Shown here: positions 21,635-34,228 of the stretch, piece after piece
Position numbering within the stretch: the first letter of the stretch is position 1
Layout of the letters: the number at the start of each line of letters is the position of its first letter
Assembly: GCA_963969345.1 (NCBI GenBank)
Contig: OZ017769.1
Location: 11,452,271-11,516,270, forward strand
Length of the DNA stretch: 64,000 bases
Source of the DNA: Turbatrix aceti
Lineage: Eukaryota > Nematoda > Chromadorea > Rhabditida > Panagrolaimidae
Direction: 5' to 3'
Notes under the pieces: generated by a model
The model's input: only the letters and a program-made list of their open reading frames with translations
Told to the model about the DNA's origin: nothing
Database searches by the model: none
Made by a program: the position numbers and the translations under genes

Positions 21635-22244
21635 TTACGCCGATGGCTGTGTAGCACCCTTATCCTTGGCAACAAATGCATCCGTGACAAATTTCCTTGC
21701 CATAGCGGAAAATTCCTTAGCCATGTCGTCCGTCATGTACTTAATGAGTTGCCCTTTGACCAAATCTTTGAGGTTGAGGGGATCTACTTGACGACCTGTT
21801 GCGCGCTAAAAAATTTAAAAGATGTTGTTTTCTAAATTTTAAACAAACCCTTTGGCTGGCTTTATTAAGTGCAAAAGCAAATATTCGGGAATGAAGATTT
21901 TTTGCCTGAAGTTCCGCTGCGTATTTTTGGTAAAATAATTCATGTGCACCACTTTCGACAAATAATTCCTCGATATGACTCAGGTTTGTACACGAATGCC
22001 TGCTTGTCTGCGCAAGTTGACCACTAGCATCAAGAGTAGCGGGATGATAGTGCAGCCTAGGAGTTATCTCCTTTTTCTGGCGTTTACTCTTGGGCACAGC
22101 TGGTGAGGATGACGATGACGATGACATTGACGTTAATAATGATGATGAAAATAAAGAAGGTGGTGGTGGTTGTGTAGTAGTTCGTATTTCAGGCAAAACG
22201 AGAATGTGACCGCCGCGACTAGCACTACTACCAGCGTGCTGCAT
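21635..22244 (-). CDS. Conserved-looking protein of unknown function, 188 aa
   Basis: There are two exons (21849-22244 and 21635-21805) joined at GT-AG sites, 567 nt in frame. The N-terminal half is low complexity: Ser-rich, with a basic patch PKSKRQKK that could be a nuclear localisation signal. The C-terminal half is predicted helical (HIEELFVESGAHELFYQKYA, then DLVKGQLIKYMTDDMAKEF). I do not recognise the family. Its stop codon lies 151 bp from the end of the convergent RSP3-like gene. The regular structure and the sensible exon 2 support a real gene. Confidence 0.6.
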
Positions 22245-22581
22245 GGCTGCTGCAGCGTTCGACCGACCAAGTGCGTTGAAGAATTTTAATTCTTCCTACG
22301 CGCGCTATTCAAGGACATACTCGCGCTGTCGCACCTTATCCATTCACTGTGAGCGCTGTGGTGGTTTACATGTGCGTCTGTCAAACAACGGTATCAAAAT
22401 CAATTGATGTTGTTTGCATAATTTTAGCAGTAGAATAAAATTATAATTCGTCAAAATAAATTTATTTGCTTTTTGTAAAATTAAAAAAAACGAACATAAG
22501 ACTGGTTGAAAACCCGTTTGGCATGAATAATTTGGAAGTGATTGAAAACGCCAAAAAACTGCGGCCGTGTAAAGACAATTG
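22245..22581. other. Gap between two minus-strand genes, no feature seen
   Basis: This 337-bp stretch holds the 3' UTR of the C2orf68-like gene and upstream sequence of the 188-residue gene. The head-to-tail order on one strand would allow co-transcription, but the spacing is wider than the usual nematode operon gap of about 100 bp and no spliced-leader site is evident. Confidence 0.4.
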
Positions 22582-23438
22582 TCAGAACTCAACTGTAGCC
22601 GTGCTTTTGCTTCTGTTGTGGACTTTTCGTCTCGATGAATGTCGACGTTGTCGCTGTTTGCTGCTACGGACGTGATTTGGAAATTCGTTCTCACTCTTGG
22701 AATTTTCCGATCTACTCTGTTCATTCTTGTGCAAAGGTTGTGATTTATTTGGTTGCGTTGATGACATTGGCGTAGTTGAAAGGTTCATGTTCATGATGTT
22801 GTTAAGCAGTACCCGTGGTAGATGGGAAGAAATGTCTTTTGACGTTTGTGATAGCAGTGGATGTGGTGGCGTCGGTTTTTGATCGTGGTGATGATTTGTA
22901 CTGGTTGGAGTGTTGTCTTGCGTTGATTGCGTGTGATTAGACGACCAATTATTTTTGCGATAGATACGTTTACGGACTTCTTTCCGCATTTCATTGTACG
23001 GATCATTTGGGTCGTTTTCAACGTTCTGAAATGGTACACTACGGTGCTGTGGGCTGTCTTGATACGATATAGCTATTGGTTGTCAAAGAATGTGTTCTAC
23101 CTGAAGATTATGGCGCTTGGCTGGTGAGTTTATGGAAAGTTGCCGCAAGGGGGGAGGAATATAAAGGTTACGAGCTTCTTTGGCTTTCACATATTCTTAA
23201 ATACATTATTTTTAAAGTTCAGAAAAGCTTGTTCAGAAAAAAACTAACCACAATCAGAATTTTGTCGATTTAACTTTACAGCCTTGTCGTACTCGTCTCT
23301 AATAAAAAAAAAGTTTAAAAGTTTAAAAACAAGTAAAAATTTGTACCTGTCAATTTGGTTTCGGATAATTAGATTGATAAAACCATGCTTCATATCCAAG
23401 CGTCGGGGAGACGTAGTTGTAGTCGTAATTGTAGTCAT
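22582..23438 (-). CDS. UPF0561 / C2orf68 family protein
   Basis: The function of the family is unknown. The exons, in transcript order, are 23347-23438, 23249-23298, 23101-23195 and 22582-23025: 681 nt, 226 residues. The diagnostic N-terminal block is RRLDMKHGFINLIIRNQID continuing into RDEYDKAVK, close to the human RLDMNHGF..RRNQI.RDDYDKKVK block. The junction falls inside this block and restores it, which supports the model. ARNLYIPPPLRQL resembles the downstream VYLP motif, and NDPYNEMRKEVRKRI resembles the C-terminal MREALKLRIQEEI helix. Beyond that, an Asn/His/Ser/Gln-rich basic tail of about 100 residues is not part of the human protein. A run of Thr (TTITTTTT) follows the start methionine. 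Confidence 0.72.
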
Positions 23439-26400
23439 TTCCTATCTGTAAAACGACAGTTGAACAAAAAATAACAGCAACTGCTACGCAGTGCACCAGT
23501 AAAAATGCGAATGTATACGTGCGAGAGTGTGTTTTATTCGGAAGAGAACAAACTGAAGCTTTATAATTCAGGATATATAGAAGCATTGAGTACACAACAC
23601 GCAAACCTGCGCAAGACAGCAGGAATCGAGATTAGGGGATACGCGAAAAAACAATAAAAGATGAAAGACGATAACCAAACAACCGGTTAGTCTTTTTTTG
23701 CATCTACGAGTTCATCGACGGCGACCATGACAAAGACGATGCGGTTAACAGTAGCAATGATGGCGAAAAAGACCCTTCGTTACTCATGTAAACATTTGAT
23801 TAAGGTTTCAATTAAATAGGTGTTAGTTTAAAAAAACATTAGGTTTTGGACACGCTTGCTGAAATATTTAGTGGTACCTCTTTGTTTTTGCAGTCACACA
23901 TCGCATAACGCTAATAAGAGTAAAGAATATTAAGTCGGAGATGGGGTTCTTATAAAAAAAAGGTGGTTACCGGTACAATAGCACCGTCACGAGTTGCAAG
24001 CAACAAGCGCGTTTTTTAATACTTCTTATAGTTTTATGCATCTGGTTACCATTTTTTAAGGAAGAGAACTGTTATTCGTTGACTTCCGGAAACATCAATT
24101 GGAGAAAATGTCCAAATTTTTGAGTATAAATAAATGAAGCCCGAATACAAATAAATGGAATATCAAAAAATTTTTCAGCACTAGGGACGACAAAAATGAC
24201 GGCTTAAAATACAGAAATCATGCATAAATGCATAATTAAATCAGAAACTAATTATAATAATTACAAATTTTTTTGTGACTTCAAAATAATAGCAGAAGAT
24301 TTTTTTACAATATTTATCGATTTTAATCTTAAGTCCTTTTTCTACTCTTTTTGCGTTGCCATTTAGACTAGCATATCTAGGTTTTTTGCACTTGTTAACA
24401 TAAATTAACTTTTTTGTCACGCCGATTATTATTGAACCGAAAGCAACAAATATGTACATATTTTTACGACCTGTTTTAAAATTTGAGGGCTTTATAAAAT
24501 AAGTATCGTTGTTTTATCTGCGGTATGTCTTAATCATTTTCATCACTCATTATTAAAGCAAAATCTTACGTCAAACATAAATAAATGTCGGCGTTAGACT
24601 GTGTTTTGGCTTTACATATTTGTTGAACCATGATTGCGATCAAAAGTATTTGTCTTCAGGCAACGGCGCTGGCTAACCAAAATAACCTTTTTTTTTATTT
24701 ATGTGCATCATGTTTTATAATTATACAAATCACGACTTTTTTACACACTTTTGATATCATTTCGGTCTTAGGTGCAATATACGTTTTATTACAGAAAAAA
24801 AAGTGTAGCCTGTTGCAGCAAGACCGTTTTTTCTTTCTTTGTCTAGGGCGTCTTGTTGATAAGACAGACTTGAAATAGTTCAACATTCAGTGCGGTTACG
24901 TGCCACCATATTGTATCGCATTGATACCGCCTTTTTTACCTTTCTTGTTTTTATGTTGACTGAGTTGTTTGCGGGAATATAACGATACGGCAAAATTAAT
25001 GACGGTAAGTTATTTAATGACAAATTGATTGAAATCTGACGCAGCGCGCTGTACCAGTTTTACGAACGCCATAGTACATATAAACAGTATTTCTCGGAAT
25101 CCATCTGTTTATTTTTTTGTTTAAAATTGTATACATGAGATTGCGATTATAATGCAACTCTGTGGCACAGCTAGTGCTACATGGTGGGCTATCAGTCAGA
25201 CAGATAGGAGATGTAACCAGCACTGTAGGCAAGTATTTTGTCTGGGGGTGAGCTGTTCACACACAATTACTTGTCATTTGATTGCTTCTTCTTTTTCTTC
25301 TTCTTCAAACTTCGAACTCACTTAAGGTAAAGCTATGAAGGGACAGAGAAAGACAGGATTTGCTTAGATCGTTGTCTGCGATGCGTCTCCCGTTCTCCGT
25401 AACTCCCTCCTCACCTTCAAAAATTTTACAATTACTACATAAGTCAGGAACAAGACAACGAACTGTATTTGCGTTCACATTGGCCCTTTCTTTGAAGTTC
25501 TTTCAAATTTAAAAAAAACGGAACATTTTTGAATGTATTATTTGTTATAACCCGTTCAATTATTCAAGATTGTTTCAATACTATTTTTTTAATAAGGACA
25601 GTTTAGAGATTATCGATCTATTTTTGTGCGCTTTTGAATACCTTTTCTTTTTTGTCACAGCAATGCGATTGATTACTATCTTTATTCTCACCTAGCCCAT
25701 CGTTGCCAAACTAGTAGTTAGTATCTGTGTCTATTAATTTTGCTTACCTTAATACGCTGTATAGCGACAGAAAACTTGATGCCGATAAGCCATCGCTATC
25801 GTCGCCTTTTTTGTCTTACCGTCGTCATCGTAAATGAACACTATGGACGACCGTTATCTCGATTTTTATTTTTACCTTTTTCTTTCGTAGATGGTATTAC
25901 TTTGTCGGATTTTTAATGTTGTATATTTTTCAGAACGTTGGTATCTTTAGTTTTTACCCCTAATTATAAAATGTATCTAAATCATAAATCAGAGTTGTAA
26001 ATAACGAATTACGGTTAACACGGTATTGCTATGCAAGGTTTTGTTTCTTTTGTGGTGTATGTATAGACGACTTGTCCCTCGCAGGGGTAGTTTATTGAAA
26101 GCGTTGTTAAGAAAATATCAAGATGCTGCAACTTATGAGATTTGATATTTTTTTCGTTATTTATCTATCTTGACCAATTGCCTGTTCTAATCATTGCATT
26201 AAATGACACCTGAAGACCTGTTGTTGGAATTTATGACACAAGCATACGTTTTGTTTTACACGTGTTTTTATTTATTGCTGAACGTGTGTTTTAAATAAAC
26301 ATTAAGGTTATCATACCCCAAATTCCTCTGAAGTAGTCAATTTCAATGGGACATTTTCAGTTATCTCCCGGAGACGCATAACTGATTTGTCAAAATCAAG

Positions 26401-26991
26401 ATCAATGAACGTTGGTTTACAATTATTCAATACCCGTCAACTGTGTCCAATGCAATCGTATTAATCACGATAGTACTAGAAATTATGAATTTCATATTTT
26501 CAAAGAACCATGGAAAATAAGTCAACGTAATTTTTGTACAGCTTTTCCTAAAGCTGGTGATTTAGCTTAATGAATTGTTTTTGAAAGCTGTCATAAAGCT
26601 AGGTTACCAGAGTTAGGCAATTTTTGTACCTGTCAGTATATTTTCATTTTTGTTATTGCTGATTCAAAGCTAAAACGGCGAATAAGGCATAAAATATATG
26701 GCCTTGACAAAATAAATTCTTTTGGGTTTTTGTGTACTATTTGTTCTCGACAAAGTAATTTATTGTGGTTCTACTGGTAAAGAAACATGCAATCAATCAA
26801 TCAAGTACGTTGACGTCGCGGGAACTGACACAAATAAATGTGCAAAATATTCGTTAACTGTAATTTATCAATTTTAGATAATTAAAAGTAATGAAAAAAT
26901 ATAATACGTCGAGTTCAAATAAAAAATAAGTTGAATTTTTGATAGTTTAGAGTAGAACTAAATAAAATAAAATTGCGGCTTATTGGATGGG
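23439..26991. other. Gene-poor intergenic region
   Basis: About 3.5 kb of AT-rich sequence separates the C2orf68-like gene from the 3' end of the esterase gene. Open frames are short and are contradicted by stops or by overlapping frames on the other strand. I see no tRNA, no tandem array and no splice-supported exon chain. Upstream regulatory sequence of the C2orf68-like gene should be near 23440-23640. Confidence 0.5.
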
Positions 26992-29191
26992 CTATTCCAT
27001 GCTACTCCACCATTCCGGCTTCCATTCTCTGGCGTGTGGTCTATAACCAGTCGTCCAATTGACCAGAGATATTCCGTCTGTCAGCTGGTATTCAAAATTA
27101 GACTGCAAAAAAATCTAATAATGAATTAAATATCAGTATATCATACCTGAGTCATCAAAGCTGAATTGTCTCCTGGTTGGCTGTCTTTAATAAAATTAAC
27201 CACAATATCAGCAAATAAATTTGATGTTTGAAGAGCTTGCTGAGTATAGGGTGATTGTAAGTGAAATTCAAATGATGGCATTAGGTATACTATGAATGTA
27301 CCGTGTATTGCAGACTGCCAGTTTGTTTTTTGAAAATATTGTATGTTCATACACGTGTTTTCAACTATATAAACAGTTCGATTGATGCGTGCTAGCTCAG
27401 TGGCTTGTTGGATAACATGTTGTAAAAAAAATATATCTCCGAATATTTCGTTCAATACATCTCGCCATGTATCACTCGTAAATGTATGAGATATGTATTC
27501 CAGAGAAGCCAGGTAGATGTCACTGATATGGGGCAGCAAGCGGTCAATCATGTTTTGCGTTACAACGCCATCACGGATCAATCCTTGCAAAATAAAGTGC
27601 AAAGTATTGGAATCAAATTGCGTTAAGTTTAATTGTTCTATGACTTTTTTGCCGAGTTCAGCAACTGGAACATAGATACATCCGTACTTTACATTCAAAA
27701 AATATTTTTTATGCAAAAAGCTTACCAATTAAACTGGTTTCAGCTTGTTCCGTCAAAAACAAGGTCGGCCTATTGGGCGAAGTAGCAAAATAATTTCTCC
27801 AAAATCCCGGCAGCAAGTTATCTTTACCACCAAAAGTCATTTCTATCCCAACTACTAATTTCTGAAATTTTATTTTTGTTGCTCGATTTGAGCTCTGACT
27901 TTCCTGACCCCTGTAAGTTGCAGTATAGTTGCGTCATCGTGTTGTTGAAGGCACTGCTCCGCGTCAGTTGCATTGGGACACAGCTAAAAATAGTATTGAA
28001 AAGTATTACAATTTTTAAGCTCACCGCGTTATACAAAATGGCATGTTGAAAATAATCGTATCCAGTTCGGTGTTCTGAGCAAACCCCAATTGCCGAACTT
28101 GAATAAATAACCTTTTGGAAAAGATCTAAACTATTGTTGTGAATACAACTTGTCAAATATTGCAATCTATAAACGTGCTTCCTAGAACTAAAGGACTTAA
28201 CGCAAGTGCTGACGCTATGCATCCTCCTGCCGAATGTCCAAGAATTGTAATTGCGTTTGGGTTTCCGTTAAACAATCGAATGTTATTCTTGATCCAAGTT
28301 AATGCCAAAAGGGCATCTCTCAGACCTCTGTTAGCAGATAACGTTGAGTTAGGGGGCATGAGAAAGCCTAAATGTTGATATTTTAACAAATTTAACACAT
28401 TTTCAAGTACCCCAAATGCCTAGTCTATATTGAATCGATACGTATACGATGTTGCGAGACGTAAATGATCGAACAATTGAATACGGAGTTTGTTCTGCTG
28501 CTGTACCAGCAATTAGGTATCCACCGTGTATGTAAACAAGTACGTCAAAAAGCGTATTTGAATTCTAAAATTTTAAATTGAATTTATATTTAGTGTTGCT
28601 TCTGAACATACGTTGACAACGGGTCTGATAACGTTCAACGTCAGACAATTATGGCTGACGTTGACACCCAGCGTTGCCATTGTAGTCGGATTGTAGGGTT
28701 GCATGCAAGCGTCGCCGTATTGTAAGCATTCAATAACTTGAGGTACGGAAAAGTTATATGGCAGTGCGTTCTGTAAGAAAACCATTTTTCTTTCTTCAGT
28801 AAAAGGCATGTTGCACTTCAATCGTGTATGCACTTCAGGGATATGTTAGTCATTTGTAAACAAAACATACCGAAAACAAGTTTTCAGTCTCATTAAACTG
28901 AAGGGCATAAGGAATGCCCAGAAAGGCATCTCCTCTTCCAGAATAAAGTCGAGATGAGTTGTACTCCCCGAGTTCAATCCGAAATCCACGAATTTCAGTA
29001 TTTTCAACAAGCACTGTTACTTCGGGATTATTAAAACCGTAATTTGTTGTAAAATTTAGTATTCCAGTAATGTCGATTGAATTCGGCACAGGCCTAATCA
29101 GTCCGTATAAAAAATAACTCGCGGCACCGATTAATACGGCAACAGCAATTATGACGATAAATATAACTATTTTATTTCGACGAGGTGACAT
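26992..29191 (-). CDS. Membrane-anchored carboxylesterase/cholinesterase-family protein
   Basis: Nine exons in transcript order: 28871-29191, 28612-28815, 28411-28564, 28175-28367, 28025-28130, 27900-27983, 27726-27861, 27147-27664 and 26992-27102. They total 1827 nt, 608 residues, all in frame. A basic start (MSPRRNK) and a hydrophobic segment (about 8-30) predict a type II membrane protein with an extracellular alpha/beta-hydrolase domain. Family marks are FLGIPYAL, SHNCLTLNVIRP (the EDCL-like motif), VYIHGGYLIAG (oxyanion hole), the nucleophile elbow GHSAGG and LFQKVIYSSS. A histidine in SAIHGTF sits about where the catalytic His is expected, so the enzyme may be active. The acid residue is unclear. 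The substrate is unknown; this family includes acetylcholinesterases, juvenile hormone esterases and non-catalytic adhesion proteins. It is divergent from the next gene across 361 bp. Confidence 0.88.
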
Positions 29192-29552
29192 ATTTAAACA
29201 CAAATAATATTTTTTTATTGTATATATAAAAATTGATGCTTACAAATGTGTGCGAGATAAAGGAAGCCAAATAATAAGATAGCTAACAAAATGTCTAGAA
29301 GATTTATATTTAAAATTAAAGGAAACACCTGAGTGAGAAAATCTTATGATTATCTATTGCCTCAGCTTTATTTTCTTTAAGAAAAGTAGTCATTAGGCGG
29401 GCAAAAGACCGGATGGCATTTTTTAGTCCAGTGCAAGACAAATTTGAATAATTAAAACATGTTTTCTCCCTTGGTCCAAAAAGTTCACAATCATAACCTA
29501 CGGTGCTGACAACAGTCGCTTACTAATCTCCGTAGCAGATTCATTAGCGCCA
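29192..29552. promoter_or_regulatory. Divergent intergenic region (esterase / small membrane protein)
   Basis: A 361-bp AT-rich spacer between two start codons pointing away from each other. It must contain both promoters. I see no specific factor site that I would defend. Confidence 0.35.
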
Positions 29553-30088
29553 ATGCAGCAGGGCTTCAGTCACTGGTACTGGTACATCGCACTGCTAAGC
29601 TTGTTCTTCGTTGTCGACTGTAAGAAGTTCGTAGAAGAGTCTAGTAATGCGACACTCATTGAAAGTAAGATTATGTTTTACCTGGCAAACGAAAAAAAAT
29701 GTCTAGATTTATTTTTTTCAGTTTTCGATGAATTATGGGCCATGCACCCTTCTCAGATGAGACTCGTCATTAACACCAGTGGGTTATCTGGAAGCATCAT
29801 TAACTGGACACTTGTTTTGCTTTTTCAGCACTGATTGCAGTTCCCTTCATTTGCATTCTCCTGTCATTTATCCAACTAATTTTGATTTTCACATTCTGTT
29901 ATCCAGACAACTACTACAGAAGTCAAAAAGCAATCAACGTCGAATTAGAAGCAATGGCGCCATCTACGGAAAGCCTTTCCGAAGATGCCGTCAAGGATAA
30001 TGGGAACAGACCCAGAGAACAGCGTATCAGAAGAACAAAATCCAAAGTCAAGAACAGGAAAAAGGATTCAATCGACTCGGTTGTCTGA
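29553..30088 (+). CDS. Small single-pass membrane protein, 142 aa
   Basis: Exons 29553-29664, 29722-29778 and 29829-30088 total 429 nt in frame. The order is a signal peptide (about 1-23, hydrophobic YIALLSLFFVV), a short ectodomain of about 32 residues with two N-glycosylation sequons (NAT, NTT), one membrane span (about 57-82, LIAVPFICILLSFIQLIL) and a basic cytoplasmic tail of about 60 residues rich in RRTKSKVKNRKK. I do not recognise it. The size and layout recall KCNE/MPS-type potassium channel beta subunits, but no KCNE signature is evident, so this is only a suggestion. The middle donor is chosen at 29779 (GTGGGT) because it alone keeps the membrane span in frame. Confidence 0.6.
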
Positions 30089-30513
30089 ACTGCAATTGCA
30101 TGCCTTGTAACATAAAATTAAAAAAAATATAATAAAACTGACCTGTCATCAATCTGTAGCAGAAAAGAGGCTTTTACGGTACTCTCGCCACGAAAAAACG
30201 CGTCATCCGAACTGACTCATGTTGCAGGCCTAGGTTTTTGCTTACTGGAGTCGTTTCTGTCTTCTCTTTTTTCTTCCAAACCACGTGCTATGTTGGTTTT
30301 GTTTTGCGGCGTTGCGTTTAACTTTGTAGAATTGTCGAATCTAGGTTTTTGCATGTTTTTCAAATTAAATGCGCGTGTTGCCGTTGCGTGCATCTTTGCC
30401 GTGAATTTTTAAAAACCCTTATTTTGTGTTTTCAGCAGAACATTTGAGTTTCGCACGTGTACACGGCGTATCTCCGTGTTCCACCCTGTTGTCAAGTTCT
30501 GTCTGCTGACACA
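30089..30513. other. Intergenic, promoter side of CDV3
   Basis: This 425-bp gap has no open frame of interest. It holds the 3' end of the small membrane protein transcript (ATTAAAAAAAATATAATAAA near 30118 is a plausible poly(A) region) and the CDV3 promoter. It includes a T-rich stretch ending in TTTTCAG at about 30435, which could be a spliced-leader or UTR acceptor. Confidence 0.4.
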
Positions 30514-31555
30514 ATGGCAGACGAGTTGTCCACCTTTTTCGCCAAAAAGGCGAAGAAAAGCAAAAAACCCGTCGCTGTCAATGTGGGGAAAATTGGCGAA
30601 CAACTCGATCGCGCTCTTCAGCTTCAGGTATATTTTTATTTTAGTTTTTTTTTGTGAGAACTGATTGATCTTTAGGATCAGTCCCCCGATGATCACAATG
30701 ATACCACGGCGTATACCGGAAGTGGCGTTGGACCTGTCGCCGTGAATGCCAGTGATAGCGATTGGCTTGACCCCGAGGACCAGCCTGATCTTGCTGATCT
30801 GGGAATCAAGGATATGGTGCGTTCGGATTACGCTGCTGATGAGGAAGACGAGGATGACCAGGAGCAGGCGCAAGAAGCTACGAAAACGTGGAATATGGAT
30901 CAGGTTGGTTTTTTTCGTCTAATTGCGAAATCCAGATGGATTTTTTAGAACACAGAGAAAGAGGAACAGCCCAAAAACAATGCTGAACTCGTAGCTGCCG
31001 TATTTGCGCCGCAAGCCAAATACCGACCACCTGTAACTCGCGGTCATCGTCGGGGACAGCCCGTGAAACTGGATCTCAAGAGCGAAGAAATGTTCCCAAC
31101 CCTCGCGCAGGCTGATAACATTGAAAAGGAGGAGAAGACCCGTGATGATGCATTGAAAACAAAGTTTGTGATGCCGCACCTTGTTGTTTTATACGTTGTG
31201 ATTATTTTTTAGGCAAGACGGTGGTGGTTGGCAGGTCCAGGGAGCGACGAAGGCCGCCCAGGTTGTTCCGCCTGCTTCGAACAGATATCAGCCCCCGAGT
31301 GCTCGCCAGGGACCGCCGGGACAACGGGCACCCTATTCTGGATCTTCGAGTCTGAACCGGCAGCAGCAGCAAAGCGGTCCTCCTACTGCTACTGCTCAGC
31401 CGGGTCCAGGTGCCTACCGCCCGCATCGTTATCAACCACCTCCCAGCCAGGCTGCACCTCCTGCGCCGACCCCTCCTCCCCCAGTTCCAGTCGTTTCCGC
31501 TGCTGCCGATCAACCAGCTCGCTACGTTCCTCCTTCTCGACGTGCGAAAAACTAG
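30514..31555 (+). CDS. CDV3: CDV3 homologue
   Basis: Exons 30514-30627, 30676-30903, 30949-31163 and 31213-31555 total 900 nt, 299 residues. CDV3 is a small, largely disordered cytoplasmic protein of unclear biochemical role, known as a phosphoprotein. The conserved N-terminus MADELSTFFAKKAKKSKK matches the family's DDFFAKRDKKKKK-type start. It continues with SDSDWLDPED, an acidic DEEDEDDQEQ stretch, and a conserved LKSEEMFPTL motif near the middle. The C-terminal third is Pro/Gln-rich, as in vertebrates. No membrane segment or enzyme domain is present. Confidence 0.85.
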
Positions 31556-32019
31556 AGGCCAACGTTCTCTCGCCGTATACAGCCAAAACACGAGACGAGA
31601 TTTTCTGCTTCTCGCGCATCCTACTGATATCGGGTTGATCGCGGTTTTTGGACAAACGGTTTGCGCCTTATGTTTTTTTGGTTTTATGTTATTTTATAAT
31701 TTTACATGCAAATCATGCGGATCGACAAGAGGGATGATGCTGTATATGTGGCATGGGCGGGAGGTTGTTGAACAAAAAGAAGAATAAAGACATGAAATAT
31801 TTTCTGAAGTTCAGGAAACATGAATAGCGCATTTAGGCGGGCTGAAGGTGAAAATTGAAAAAGCGGTACAAAAAGTCAAATTTATAAAACCCTGCTGAAC
31901 CAAGTTCAAGCCTCGGGCGAGCTGTGATCTGATGAAGACTTTTTCGCGTCAGGAACCCTAGATGAGATTATGCTTGCTTGATACGTGGCCATAATTAGCG
32001 TCTCATTGTATTTCATAGA
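31556..32019. other. Intergenic, CDV3 3' UTR and PGPEP1 upstream region
   Basis: This is non-coding. A likely poly(A) signal, AATAAA, lies near 31783. Nothing else stands out. Confidence 0.45.
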
Positions 32020-32770
32020 ATGTCCACCACGGCTGCCACAGAACATTCGGGTCTGAAAAAGAAGAAAATAATCGTTACTGCTTTTGGTCCATTTGGGAGT
32101 TACGAAGAAAATCCTAGCAGTGTTGTTATCGAGTTGCTAGCGACGGCGGGATTGCCAGAAGATGTCGCGAAGAATATTAAGCTCGTAACGCACGTCATTC
32201 CTGTGGAATACAGCTCGGTTGAAAAGTTTTCTCAAACGGTTGTTCAAGATTCAAATGCCGATGTGAGTTTTTGTTTTTCGAACAAAATGCTAGTTTACGA
32301 ATCGTGCGCGCTTTATAGTTCGTTATTCACGTCGGTGTTCATCCGGTTGCAAAGTGCGTCAAGATCGAGCAACAGTCTCTGAGCCATGGCTACTGTGGTT
32401 TGGATATTGCAGGTGGGATTCAGACCAACGTTGGCGTCAACAATATTTTGTATTTTCAGGAAAGATTCCAGAGAATCAACGCTCATGCTACGCTCCGGAA
32501 TGTGGCGTTCCCGAATCCGTTGAAACAGTTCTAGACTGCGATAAGTTGATTGAATCTGTCACATCAGCACTCCCGAAGACGCATCTGACAATCAAGACGT
32601 CTACGGATCCTGGTAATTTTCTCTGTGCGTATGTGTATTACTCCACACTCAAGTGCGCCGATCGCCGGAGTCTCTTTGTACATGTTCCGGTTTTTGACGA
32701 AGATGTCAAGCCGGATGATGTTCTGCAGATTCTCATTGAGATCGTGAAACATATCGCGAGCGTTTGTTAA
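32020..32770 (+). CDS. PGPEP1: Pyroglutamyl-peptidase I (cysteine peptidase C15)
   Basis: This cytosolic enzyme removes N-terminal pyroglutamate from peptides. Exons 32020-32262, 32319-32412 and 32460-32770 total 648 nt, 215 residues; the human enzyme has 209. The fold-defining start is IIVTAFGPFGSYEENPSS. VIHVGVHP and HGYCGLDIAGKIPEN follow. The catalytic Cys lies in GNFLCAYVYY and the catalytic His in LFVHVPV. The Glu of the triad is not assigned with confidence. The residue after the catalytic Cys is Ala where Asn or Asp is common. The Met at 32020 gives a short polar lead of about 15 residues before the conserved core. Confidence 0.95.
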
Positions 32771-33584
32771 TGAACAGATTTTTTTTATTCTGAATGGGTT
32801 TTCGAATTGATGAATAAATAAGATGCAAAATTTGGACTTGCGTTTCTTATCCATATACAGTTTTTTTCTTGTACTAGTCACAGCGGGGCCCTTCGGGCTC
32901 CACGTTACAGTAAAATGTCAAATTTTACTGTTCAATGTCTAAAAAATGTTTTTTTGACAACTTGTATACAAATTGACAAAACAAATTGTATGGAAGTTTT
33001 ATGTTAAAAAAATGTTTGCCAAGTTGTACAAAAATAGTTGTGATAATCGTTTTCATAGTCTCAACATTTTTTTCGAAATTTAACTTTGAGATCTGCAATC
33101 ATTTTTTCTTCGTAGTCACATCGAGGCACACTAAAAAATTTTCAAATTTTACAGTCAAATGTCAAAAAAAATATTTTTTGAACGTTATATTTATAGTTTC
33201 GATCGTAAATGTTAAATTCGGAGCTACTATGTTTTTATCATTTTTTGGCAAAATGCATATCTCTCATATTTTCTTCTTTTGGTTACATTATTTGTATGTA
33301 TCGTATCCGCCCCAACACAAACTTTACCGTTTTCTCGGTCACTGTTGGGTGCATCCAGAAAACGGTCAAAAATCCTTTCTTTACAAAGAAATGAAAGCTT
33401 CGAAGTTTGCCCTCGTCAAAAAAACATTTTTGCCAAAAAGAATAATGTTTTCCCGCAAATTGTAAAAATTGTAATGGCTTTATTTTCGGCACAGAGGGCA
33501 ATGCTATAGAAAAATAAAATAGCATTCATGCGTACATGATCATCATGGCCATTCCGCGCTACGTTTTTATTGTGAGTATGAAGG
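32771..33584. other. AT-rich intergenic region with internal repeats
   Basis: Two related stretches, near 32876-32960 and 33112-33180, share AGTCACA, then ACAGTAAAATGTCAAATTTTAC-like and ATGTCAAAAAA words, so an old duplication is likely. GGGGCCCTTCGGGCTCC near 32884 can form a small hairpin. I see no gene. Confidence 0.4.
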
Positions 33585-34228
33585 TTGATGTATTCTGCAT
33601 CTGACTGCTTCATAAACATTGAATCCATTTTTTCAGGATATAGGATCCTGATTGTTTTTATCGTGCTTTCTTTACGGCCACATTACATTACATATTTGGC
33701 CTTTCTGATTACCACCGTCGTTAACAAAACGACATATGCCCTCTTTATATTTGCTGTCATTTTGTTTTTACAATTCATATTGTTTGCACTTATACCGTAT
33801 ACGGTATACAGTATTGCAACATTTATGTTGATGTTCGCTCAACCGTTATTCGCAGTTTACATCAATGATTTTAACATCGGAATTAAGACAGACCGGGAAC
33901 CGCATTTGTCAACGGACGAAATCTCTCCAAATTTTTAAGCTCACCTGGCTTCTGTCCTCTATACTGTTCTTGATGAGCTGACCTGATCGTGGAAAGGCCA
34001 GGCTTTGCGTCGGTACCGTTATTGATGTCCTCAAACTCGAGCAAGATCTGTCTTAAGAATAGTATTACCGGCAGAAAGAATAAAGAAGAGACGCGTTTCA
34101 GTCGGTGTTGCTCTGCTGACCAACCCGAACATGGATGAGCCGACCGCTGGCATTGATCCCAGTACAAGGCGTAGTGTCTGGGATCTCCTTATTGCGCTTA
34201 GAGACCAAGGATCGTCAGAAGTTATTTC

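Noticed and set aside
24630..24890. Opposed open frames with hydrophobic stretches
   Set aside because: They overlap each other on both strands in AT-rich sequence and have no exon context.
34086..34228. Reading the ABC segment as a working transporter exon
   Set aside because: The motif before DEPT is deleted, most of the signature and Walker A are missing, and the exon is cut by a 1-kb insertion.
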